Shown one piece after another: positions 7,668 through 13,664 of a DNA stretch of 16,333 nt. How positions within the stretch are numbered: position 1 is the first letter of the stretch; each line of letters opens with the position of its first letter. Made by a program: the position numbers and the translations under genes. Origin of the DNA: Geobacter sp. (GTDB lineage: Bacteria > Desulfobacterota > Desulfuromonadia > Geobacterales > Geobacteraceae); contig RPRC01000156.1 of the NCBI GenBank assembly GCA_003857395.1, positions 1 through 16,333 of the forward strand, given 5' to 3'. A model generated the notes under the pieces. It had not been told where the DNA came from. It searched no databases and saw only the letters and a program-made list of their open reading frames with translations.

Positions 7668-8557
7668 ACGAACAGGAACGATGCTTGCTTCGAGAGCTGA
7701 CCGAACAGCTGGCACGAGCGGTGCGTGGTAATTTTACCGAAATTGCCCTGTCAGGCTCAGGGGGGCCCGAGGTAGATGCCCTTGCCGATATGATCGCGAA
7801 ACTTGTCGGAGAGATGAAGGAAGCTCAGGAATTCATCGCTGCCCTTTCACTGGGCAGGCTCGATGTGGACCCTCCGCGACGCAATCACCTGATTTCTTCT
7901 TTCAAACAGCTCCACTCCAATCTCCGTCACCTGACCTGGCAGACCCAGCAGATTGCCGCCGGAGATCTCAACCAGCGGGTCGATTTTCTTGGCGAGTTTT
8001 CCGTTGCCTTCAATTCTCTTATTGCCTCACTGCGAGAGAAACGCCTGGCGGAAGACCGGCTTCGCTATGTGAGTAATCACGATCCACTGACCGATCTGTA
8101 CAACCGGAGCTACTTTACGGAAGAGATGGAACGTATCGAGCGGGGTCGTCGCTTTCCGGTCAGTATCATGCTGGCGGACCTGGATGGTCTGAAACGGGTT
8201 AACGATACCTTGGGACATGCGGTCGGTGACCGTCTGATTCAGCAGGCAGCCCAGGTGATCCGCCAGGCGGTGCGTGGCGATGACGTGGTGGCCCGAATCG
8301 GTGGCGACGAATTTGCGATAATTTTGCCCGGTACCGATACTGCCACGGCAAATGAAGTGCGGAACAGGATCCGTAAGGGCGAGGAACTGTTCAACCTTGA
8401 AAACGATAGTTACCTGATCGGTATTTCCATCGGCATTGACACTGCAGAGCAAGGTGGGTCGCTGACTGAAGCTCTCAGAAATGCGGATAAAAAAATGTAT
8501 GAAGACAAATTTGCCAGAAAACAAGCGGGCGGGCCGGGCCGTAAGGAGGATGAGTAA
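7664..8557 (+). CDS. Cytosolic diguanylate cyclase with HAMP-like linker (GGDEF)
   Basis: The 297-aa product lacks any membrane segment. Residues about 1-125 contain two HAMP-like signalling units, the second clear as QQIAAGDLNQRVDFLGEF. A coiled linker and a GGDEF domain (about 133-285) follow. The domain has HDPLTDLYNR at its entry, LADLDG for metal binding, an intact GGDEF signature (213-217), and an RxxD inhibitory site (R204-D207) five residues before it. It should therefore make cyclic di-GMP and be subject to product inhibition. With no sensor of its own, it is likely to receive input from the V4R protein encoded by the overlapping upstream gene. The gene ends 7 bp before the preferred nuoG start. 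Position between nuoF and nuoG means it is made together with complex I. Confidence 0.95.
   Translation: MNEQERCLLRELTEQLARAVRGNFTEIALSGSGGPEVDALADMIAKLVGEMKEAQEFIAALSLGRLDVDPPRRNHLISSFKQLHSNLRHLTWQTQQIAAGDLNQRVDFLGEFSVAFNSLIASLREKRLAEDRLRYVSNHDPLTDLYNRSYFTEEMERIERGRRFPVSIMLADLDGLKRVNDTLGHAVGDRLIQQAAQVIRQAVRGDDVVARIGGDEFAIILPGTDTATANEVRNRIRKGEELFNLENDSYLIGISIGIDTAEQGGSLTEALRNADKKMYEDKFARKQAGGPGRKEDE
8544..8549 (+). promoter_or_regulatory. Ribosome binding site of nuoG with ambiguous start
   Basis: AGGAGG directly abuts an in-frame ATG at 8550 (too close to use) and lies 15 bp before ATG 8565 (rather far). The family N-terminus (MPKL...) favours 8565. The site lies inside the 3' end of the GGDEF gene, so nuoG translation is probably coupled to it. 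Confidence 0.5.
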
Positions 8558-8564
8558 CGGTTCT

Positions 8565-10463
8565 ATGCCGAAACTGATCATCGATACAATTGAACTAGAC
8601 GCTCCTGCCGGGACCCTGATTCTGGAGGCGGCGCGCAGCGCGGGGATCATGATTCCCCATTTCTGCTACCATCCTGCTCTGGGAAATGCCGGCGCCTGCC
8701 GGGTCTGCGCCGTGAAGATTCTCGAAGGCCCGATCAAGGGTATCCAGATGTCATGCATGACCCCCGTCCAGGAGGGTATGGTTGTTTCCACCACCGATGA
8801 CGAAGCAGTGGCCATGCGTCGTCACGTCATCGAGTGGCTGATGATCAATCACCCTCACGACTGTCCGGTTTGCGACGAAGGGGGCGAATGCCTCCTCCAG
8901 GATTACACCATTGCCGCCGGACACGGGATACGCCGCTACCGGGGGAAAAAGCGCACCCATAGCAATCAGTACTTGGGCGAGTATGTTCAGCATGAGATGA
9001 ACCGCTGTATCCAGTGTTACCGCTGTGTGCGTTTTTATCAGGACTTTGCCGGTGGGACAGACCTGGGGGTCATGGGCAGGGCTGCGACCGTCTATTACGG
9101 CAGGTTCTCCGAGGGCAGCCTGGAATCTCCCTTTTCCGGTAATCTGCCGGACCTCTGCCCCACCGGGGTCTATACCGATAAAGCCGCACGATTCCGGGCC
9201 CGCTACTGGGACTACGATATGGCCCCTTCGGTTTGCCCGCACTGTTCGATCGGCTGCGCCACCATTCCCGCGGCACGCTATCGTGAGCTGCTGAAGATCA
9301 TGGCGCGGCGCAATGACGCGGTGAACGGCTGGTTCCTTTGCGACAGGGGACGCTTTGCCAATCATGGCGTAAACAGTCCGGATCGTCCGAGAACGCCGTT
9401 GCTGGAGGGGCGGGAAACCTCGTGGGAAGTGGCTCTGGAGGCGCTTTCTGCACGTGTCAGCGCGCTTTTGGAGGCCTATGGCCCCGGTTCCCTTGCCGTG
9501 GTCGGCTCAGCCCGCCTTACGCTGGAAGGAAATCTCCAGGCAGCCTTTCTTGCCGCGTTCCTCCAGGCTGGCGCCCTCTGCTATTTTGTTGACAGAGAGC
9601 AAGCTGCGGCGACGACCGCAGCCGTCTCGCTCCTGACCAGGGATACCGTCGTTTCCACCGCGGAGGTGGAGCGTGCCGACTGCATAGCCATTGTCCAGTG
9701 CGATCTGCGCGAACAGGGGCCGATGATGCTTCTGGCGGTCCGGCAGGCCTGGCGTCGTGGCGCCAAGATCTTTCTTGTCGGGGCTGGCAGTCCGCAGGCG
9801 CAGGCAGAATCGGTTTCGGTGGCGACAACCCGGGTTCCGTCTCTGGCCGACATATCCTTTGCCGGCTGCACCAATCCTGTCGTCATTTGCGCACCCGCCA
9901 GTTCCGGAGCGGGATACCTGGAGGACGCGGCACGTTCCGGCGCAAAGCTTGTGTTCCTTTTTCCCGGGCCGAATGCCTTTGCCGCAGCCTTGCTGACCCG
10001 GGAGCATCGGGCCGTGTCGCTTGCCGAAGCGGTCGGGTCGGGAAAAATCAGAGGGATTCTCGCCTTTGAGGCAGAGATCCCCGAAGAACTTCTGTCCGGC
10101 ATCTCGCTGCTTGCGGTTGCGGACCGGTTTCCCTCCGAGGCAATGAATAAATGCGATGTTTTCCTGCCGACCACTGCCTGGGTGGAGATGGATGGTACTT
10201 TTATCAATAACGAGGGCCGGGCGCAGCGCTTCCGGAAGGTTATGAATCCGGGGCTGCCCATCAAGGGGCTCGACCCGATAGCACTGCATCCGCCCCGGGT
10301 GCACCGGAAGATTGCCCCTGGGGGAGACCCCCGCCCGGCCTGGCGCATTATGGCCGACCTGGCGGAGCGGATGGGCGCGAAGCAGGTTGCGGAACCCCTC
10401 TCAGGGCGCTGGGAGTTTCTGCGGAATCTGGACCCGGAAGGCGAGGGGCAGCGGATTTTGTAG
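8565..10463 (+). CDS. nuoG: NADH-quinone oxidoreductase subunit G
   Basis: NuoG is the large iron-sulfur subunit of the NADH-oxidising arm. From ATG 8565 it is 632 aa. N-terminal ferredoxin domain ligands for N1b are C34, C45, C48 and C64. N5 uses H96, C100, C103 and C109; N4 uses C148, C151, C154 and C198; N7, present only in some bacteria, is kept at C224, C227, C231 and C259 (CPHCSIGC). The rest is a molybdopterin-oxidoreductase-like domain with no cofactor signature. It is shorter than many bacterial NuoG proteins (E. coli about 900 aa), so the C-terminal region is reduced. The stop codon TAG overlaps the first base of a REP-like element, leaving open that insertion trimmed the end. An upstream in-frame ATG at 8550 would add five residues. 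Confidence 0.95.
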   Translation: MPKLIIDTIELDAPAGTLILEAARSAGIMIPHFCYHPALGNAGACRVCAVKILEGPIKGIQMSCMTPVQEGMVVSTTDDEAVAMRRHVIEWLMINHPHDCPVCDEGGECLLQDYTIAAGHGIRRYRGKKRTHSNQYLGEYVQHEMNRCIQCYRCVRFYQDFAGGTDLGVMGRAATVYYGRFSEGSLESPFSGNLPDLCPTGVYTDKAARFRARYWDYDMAPSVCPHCSIGCATIPAARYRELLKIMARRNDAVNGWFLCDRGRFANHGVNSPDRPRTPLLEGRETSWEVALEALSARVSALLEAYGPGSLAVVGSARLTLEGNLQAAFLAAFLQAGALCYFVDREQAAATTAAVSLLTRDTVVSTAEVERADCIAIVQCDLREQGPMMLLAVRQAWRRGAKIFLVGAGSPQAQAESVSVATTRVPSLADISFAGCTNPVVICAPASSGAGYLEDAARSGAKLVFLFPGPNAFAAALLTREHRAVSLAEAVGSGKIRGILAFEAEIPEELLSGISLLAVADRFPSEAMNKCDVFLPTTAWVEMDGTFINNEGRAQRFRKVMNPGLPIKGLDPIALHPPRVHRKIAPGGDPRPAWRIMADLAERMGAKQVAEPLSGRWEFLRNLDPEGEGQRIL

Positions 10464-10521
10464 TAGGGGCAACCCCCTGTGGTTGCCCATGATTTGGGCA
10501 GGCACAGGGGCCTGCCCCTAC
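10463..10521. repeat. REP/BIME-like double hairpin with GTAG ends
   Basis: Two adjacent hairpins lie head to head. The left stem pairs GGGCAACC (10467-10474) with GGTTGCCC (10481-10488) around loop CCCTGT. The right stem pairs GGGCAGGC (10496-10503) with GCCTGCCC (10510-10517) around loop ACAGGG. The tetranucleotide GTAG precedes the left hairpin (10463-10466), and its complement CTAC follows the right one (10518-10521), so each hairpin has GTAG on its own 5' side. The two arms are also inverse copies of each other, and the loops are exact complements. GTAG at the foot of a hairpin is the recognition feature of REP elements handled by RAYT (REP-associated tyrosine) transposases. No RAYT gene is in the window. 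There is no T-run, so it is not an ordinary terminator. Confidence 0.85.
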
Positions 10522-10578
10522 TTGCGATTATTTTGAACGCAACCACAGGAATAACTGCTAACCGATTCGAGTTACGAA

Positions 10579-11568
10579 ATGCCAGCTGATACGCTCGACA
10601 TACTGCTGCTGCTTGCCAAACTCACGGTCCTCTATGGTGTGGTCATGACGGCGGCCGCCTATCTGGTCCTGGCCGAGCGGCGGCTCCTTGCCTGGATCCA
10701 GGATCGCAAGGGGCCGAATCGGGTCGGGCCTCTGGGTCTCCTTCAGCCGTTGGCCGATGTTGTCAAGATGCTGACCAAGGAAGATGTTTGTCCCGATGGG
10801 GCAGATCGGTGGCTTTTTTATCTGGCACCCGCCATGGCTGCCATCCCGGCGATCCTGACTTTTGCCGTGATTCCTTTCGGGCCTCCGCTGACCCTGTTTG
10901 GCCGGGATATTCCACTTCAGGTGGTGGACCTGAATATCGGCTTGCTGTTTTTCCTGGCGCTTTCCTCCATCGCGGTCTACGGGGTTGCGCTGGGAGGTTG
11001 GGCATCCAATTCGAAATATTCTCTTCTCGGGGGCATTCGGGGGCTTGCCCAGCTCATTTCCTACGAACTTTCCATGGCTCTGTCCCTGGTCCCGGTTGTC
11101 ATGCTGGCCCGTTCCTTCCGTTTGGGAGACATTGTTGCCGCCCAGGCTTCGGTTCCTTTTATCGTGTACCAGCCCCTGGCATTCCTTATTTTTCTGATCA
11201 GTATCGCGGCCGAATGCAAAAGGGTGCCCTTTGATCTGCCAGAGGCGGAGAGCGAGCTTATTGCCGGATTCCATGCCGAATATTCGGGGATGCGTTTCGG
11301 CCTTTTTTTCGTGGGGGAATATATAAATGTGCTGGTGCTCGGAGGGCTGGCCGCAACTTTTTTCCTTGGCGGCTGGCATGGTCCCTGGCTGCCGCCGCCG
11401 GTCTGGTTTGCCCTCAAGGTCCTCGGTTTCGCCTTCCTCTTTATCTGGATGCGCGGCACTCTGCCGAGACTTCGCTATGACCAGTTGATGCATCTTGGCT
11501 GGAAAGTTCTCACACCACTCGCGCTGTTGAATATTCTTGCTACCGGGTGGTTCATAATGATGTTATAG
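10579..11568 (+). CDS. nuoH: NADH-quinone oxidoreductase subunit H
   Basis: NuoH is the membrane subunit that forms much of the quinone chamber against NuoB/NuoD. The 329-aa product has about eight membrane helices. Family motifs include AERRLLAWIQDRKGPNRVG, LQPLADVVKMLTKED (quinone-entry loop) and PFDLPEAESELIAGF followed by EYSGMRFGLFF, all intact. Length is normal. The ATG at 10579 is chosen by alignment with the family; only a weak GAG precedes it. The upstream 57 bp (10522-10578), after the REP-like element, contains no convincing promoter. Its own 3' end holds a candidate extended -10 promoter for the ankyrin gene. Confidence 0.96.
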   Translation: MPADTLDILLLLAKLTVLYGVVMTAAAYLVLAERRLLAWIQDRKGPNRVGPLGLLQPLADVVKMLTKEDVCPDGADRWLFYLAPAMAAIPAILTFAVIPFGPPLTLFGRDIPLQVVDLNIGLLFFLALSSIAVYGVALGGWASNSKYSLLGGIRGLAQLISYELSMALSLVPVVMLARSFRLGDIVAAQASVPFIVYQPLAFLIFLISIAAECKRVPFDLPEAESELIAGFHAEYSGMRFGLFFVGEYINVLVLGGLAATFFLGGWHGPWLPPPVWFALKVLGFAFLFIWMRGTLPRLRYDQLMHLGWKVLTPLALLNILATGWFIMML

Positions 11569-11569
11569 T
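11561..11569 (+). promoter_or_regulatory. Candidate extended -10 promoter for the ankyrin gene
   Basis: TGTTATAGT fits the extended -10 form TGnTATAAT with one mismatch. It overlaps the last codons and stop of nuoH and would start transcription near 11576, about 70 bases before the ankyrin start. No good -35 is present, as can be tolerated for extended -10 promoters. Together with the terminator at 12081 it would make the ankyrin gene a unit of its own. Confidence 0.35.
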
Positions 11570-11634
11570 ATCGCAAAAAGAAATTTCGGCTTCGTTTGGC
11601 AAGGCACAGAACATGGCAGGACACTTTACCAAAA

Positions 11635-11639
11635 GGAGG
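11635..11639 (+). promoter_or_regulatory. Ribosome binding site deciding the ankyrin gene start
   Basis: A strong GGAGG, within AAAAGGAGGA, is 8 bp before ATG 11648 and only 2 bp before an in-frame GTG at 11642, so the ATG is preferred. It is one of the strongest such sites in the window. Confidence 0.7.
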
Positions 11640-11647
11640 AAGTGTTT

Positions 11648-12070
11648 ATGACTGAGAATGTGAACGCAGCAGACAGGCACGGCCACACTCCGCTTATCGA
11701 GGCGGCCAAGACAGGAGATGTTGAAGGGGTCAGTGATCTCATCCGCCGGGGGGCGGATGTCGATGCTCGGAGCAACAAGGGGAAGTCTGCGCTTCACTAT
11801 GCCGCGGCTAACGGCCACGCGGAGGTGATTAAAGCGCTTCTGGACAGCGGGTGTGTAGTTGATGCCCGCGATCGTGATGGTCATACTCCCCTGATGTTTG
11901 CCTCAAATTATGGCTGCAACGAATGTATCAACCACCTGATTGATTTCGGTGCCGACCCGAACGCCAAGACCCTGAGCGGGAATACCGCGCTGACGTATGC
12001 AGAGACAAATAATCATCCGGATACACTTGCGCTGCTTGTCAAGCTCCAGCGAGCTAAACTGGCAGTGTAG
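11648..12070 (+). CDS. Four-repeat ankyrin protein
   Basis: The 140-aa protein is almost nothing but ankyrin repeats. Four consecutive 33-residue units occupy residues 9-41, 42-74, 75-107 and 108-140. Three show the typical TPL or SAL opening (HGHTPLIEAA, GKSALHYAA, GHTPLMFAS); the fourth (GNTALTYAE) is the most diverged and acts as a C-terminal cap. There is no signal peptide or membrane helix, so it should be a cytosolic protein-binding module without enzymatic activity. It sits between nuoH and nuoI, 79 bp after the former, with a strong ribosome binding site and an intrinsic terminator behind it. A partner cannot be read from the sequence; assembly or regulation of complex I is a guess from position. 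It could equally be an inserted, independent unit. Confidence 0.93.
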   Translation: MTENVNAADRHGHTPLIEAAKTGDVEGVSDLIRRGADVDARSNKGKSALHYAAANGHAEVIKALLDSGCVVDARDRDGHTPLMFASNYGCNECINHLIDFGADPNAKTLSGNTALTYAETNNHPDTLALLVKLQRAKLAV

Positions 12071-12080
12071 GGCATGATAG

Positions 12081-12108
12081 AGGGGCGCGATAGCGCCCCT
12101 GTGTTTTT
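12081..12108 (+). terminator. Intrinsic terminator after the ankyrin gene
   Basis: A perfect 8-bp stem, AGGGGCGC (12081-12088) with GCGCCCCT (12093-12100), closes a GATA loop and is followed by GTGTTTTT. It lies 10 bp after the ankyrin stop and 50 bp before nuoI, so it should stop or strongly reduce transcription from nuoA-H into nuoI-M. No clear promoter is visible between it and nuoI. Confidence 0.85.
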
Positions 12109-12158
12109 CCGGCAATCAAAGCCAACCTTCTACCCTGGAATTTATCACAGAGATAGCA

Positions 12159-12689
12159 ATGTCCCTCTTGTCCGACATGAAGGCAATCGGCCTTGGGTTC
12201 TGGACGACGTTGCGCCATCTGGGGCGACGCTCTGTAACGATCCAGTATCCTGAAGAGAAACGCACCCCCTTTCCCCGTTATCGGGCGAGGATCGTTCTCA
12301 CCCGTGACCCGGACGGTGAGGAGCGCTGTGTTGCCTGTTATCTCTGTTCCGCCGCCTGCCCCGTTGACTGCATTTCCATGCAGTCCGCGGAGAGGCCGAA
12401 TGGCCGTCGCTATGCGGCCTGGTTCCGCATCAATTTTTCCCGCTGTATCTTTTGCGGTCTCTGCGCCGAGGCGTGCCCGACCATGGCAATCCAGATGACA
12501 CCCGATTTCGAGATATGCAAACGGGACATCATGGACCTGGTCTATGAAAAGGAAGACCTGCTCATCGATGGTTGCGGGAAGGATCCGGACTATAATTTTT
12601 ACCGTCACAGTGGTATCGGCGTAGTAACTCCCCGCGGCGGTAATCCCGATGAGAATCCTCCGGTGGATGTGAGAGGGTTGCTGCCGTAA
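12159..12689 (+). CDS. nuoI: NADH-quinone oxidoreductase subunit I (two [4Fe-4S] ferredoxin)
   Basis: NuoI carries electrons from NuoG to cluster N2 in NuoB. The 176-aa product has an amphipathic N-terminal helix and the early [13 protein letters not shown] segment (here VTIQYPEEK). Two classical ferredoxin motifs follow: C57, C60, C63, C67 ([12 protein letters not shown]) for N6a, and C96, C99, C102 ([12 protein letters not shown]) with C106 for N6b. Each motif's fourth cysteine belongs to the other cluster, as is usual for this fold. Length is normal. The ATG at 12159 has only a modest AGAGA upstream. The gene follows an intrinsic terminator, so its expression needs readthrough or an unseen promoter. 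Confidence 0.96.
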   Translation: MSLLSDMKAIGLGFWTTLRHLGRRSVTIQYPEEKRTPFPRYRARIVLTRDPDGEERCVACYLCSAACPVDCISMQSAERPNGRRYAAWFRINFSRCIFCGLCAEACPTMAIQMTPDFEICKRDIMDLVYEKEDLLIDGCGKDPDYNFYRHSGIGVVTPRGGNPDENPPVDVRGLLP

Positions 12690-12691
12690 TT

Positions 12692-12867
12692 AAAGGTGCG
12701 AGGTACGAGGATAAAGGAGCGAGGCACGAGGAGAAAAGCGCAGAACAGGCACCACTCATAGAGGGAGCCGGCGTTGTAACGCTACAAGAGCTTTGCGACG
12801 AGTGACAGCCTCATGCATTATTATAGTTTTTCCCTCGGGCCTCGGACCTCGAGCCTCGATCCTGAAT
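12692..12867. repeat. Inverted heptanucleotide-repeat spacer element 2
   Basis: The nuoI-nuoJ spacer begins 2 bp after the nuoI stop with six 7-bp units at 12692-12733: AAAGGTG, CGAGGTA, CGAGGAT, AAAGGAG, CGAGGCA and CGAGGAG. It ends, just before nuoJ, with five units of the opposite sense at 12833-12867: CCTCGGG, CCTCGGA, CCTCGAG, CCTCGAT and CCTGAAT. The CGAGG cores of the left arm can pair with the CCTCG cores of the right arm around an unrelated interior of about 100 bp (12734-12832). The interior has an AT-rich patch (12814-12830) in which TTGCGA and CATTAT, 17 bp apart (12793-12821), make a very weak promoter candidate. The architecture is that of element 1 with a different core sequence. 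Confidence 0.85.
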
Positions 12868-12872
12868 TTATT

Positions 12873-13358
12873 ATGGAACAGATCGTATTCTACATACTCG
12901 CGGCCGTTGTGGTGATTGCAACCCTTTTTGCCGTGACCGAGCGTCATCCTGTCCATGCCATCGTCTATCTGGCCAGCTCTTTTTTCGGCCTTGCGGCGAT
13001 CTTTTATCTTCTCCTTGCCCCACTGGCGGCAGTCTTCGAGGTAATCATCTACGCCGGTGCCATCATGGTGCTGTTCCTGTTCGTCATCATGATGCTGGAC
13101 CTTGGGCACCCCGAAAAGGTAAAAAGGCCTGCCTTCCGCGACTGGTGGCCGGCAGTGGTCCTGAGCCTGGTCATTTTTGCTTCTTTGGCCGTTCTGGCAG
13201 GCCTGCCACTTTCCGGGACCCCTGCCGTTCCTGCTCAAATTGACATCCGGGGCTTTGCTACTGTCCTGTTTCGGAACTATGGCGTTGCGGTGGAGATTAT
13301 TTCCCTGCAGCTCCTGTTTGCCCTGGTGGGTGCGCTGTACCTGGGGAGGCGCAGATGA
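12873..13358 (+). CDS. nuoJ: NADH-quinone oxidoreductase subunit J
   Basis: NuoJ is a membrane subunit with five helices that joins the quinone module to the pumps. From ATG 12873 it is 161 aa. The segment VFEVIIYAGAIMVLFLFVIMML holds the pi-bulge helix 3 motif (YAGAIMVLFLFV) characteristic of the family. An in-frame ATG at 12813 would add 20 residues translated from heptamer-repeat DNA, and I reject it. No Shine-Dalgarno sequence is seen before 12873, where the upstream bases are the end of repeat element 2. The stop overlaps the nuoK start by ATGA. Confidence 0.95.
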   Translation: MEQIVFYILAAVVVIATLFAVTERHPVHAIVYLASSFFGLAAIFYLLLAPLAAVFEVIIYAGAIMVLFLFVIMMLDLGHPEKVKRPAFRDWWPAVVLSLVIFASLAVLAGLPLSGTPAVPAQIDIRGFATVLFRNYGVAVEIISLQLLFALVGALYLGRRR

Positions 13359-13663
13359 TTGTTCCCCTTTCCCATGTTCTTTTCCTGTCCGGGATTCTCT
13401 TTTCACTCGGGCTTTTGTGCCTTCTGGTCTGGCGGTCGAACATTATCATGATGCTGATCGGGATCGAGATCATGCTTAATGCTGCGATCCTGGTATTTGT
13501 CGGTGGTTCGGCAGCGTGGGGAAACGCGGACGGCCAGGTCTTTGCCTTATTCATCATTGCCATGACCTCGGCCGAAGTTTCGTTGGCCCTGGCCCTGGTA
13601 GTTTACCTCCATCGTCGAAAGAAGACAGTGGATTCCGACCAGTTCCGCGAATTGGGGGAATAG
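13355..13663 (+). CDS. nuoK: NADH-quinone oxidoreductase subunit K
   Basis: NuoK is a three-helix membrane subunit related to MrpC. The 102-aa product is of normal length. It carries the conserved buried glutamates in helix 2 (LIGIEIMLNAA) and helix 3 (TSAEVSLALAL) that belong to the central proton-transfer axis. Translation is coupled to nuoJ through the 4-base ATGA overlap at 13355-13358. nuoL follows after a single base, so J, K and L are tightly linked. Confidence 0.97.
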   Translation: MIVPLSHVLFLSGILFSLGLLCLLVWRSNIIMMLIGIEIMLNAAILVFVGGSAAWGNADGQVFALFIIAMTSAEVSLALALVVYLHRRKKTVDSDQFRELGE

Positions 13664-13664
13664 C

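Noticed and set aside
2164..10509. Shared hexamer ACAGGG/CCCTGT in heptamer element 1 and in the REP loops
   Set aside because: Six bases are too few to argue common origin, and the rest of the elements differ.
10463..10521. Rho-independent terminator after nuoG
   Set aside because: The hairpins are strong but no T-run follows; GTAG ends and paired arms fit a REP element better.
10533..10561. Promoter between the REP element and nuoH (TTGAAC with TGCTAA)
   Set aside because: The -10 match is very poor at any allowed spacing.
12813..12872. Upstream start for nuoJ at 12813
   Set aside because: The added 20 residues are encoded by repeat DNA and do not look like a NuoJ N-terminus.
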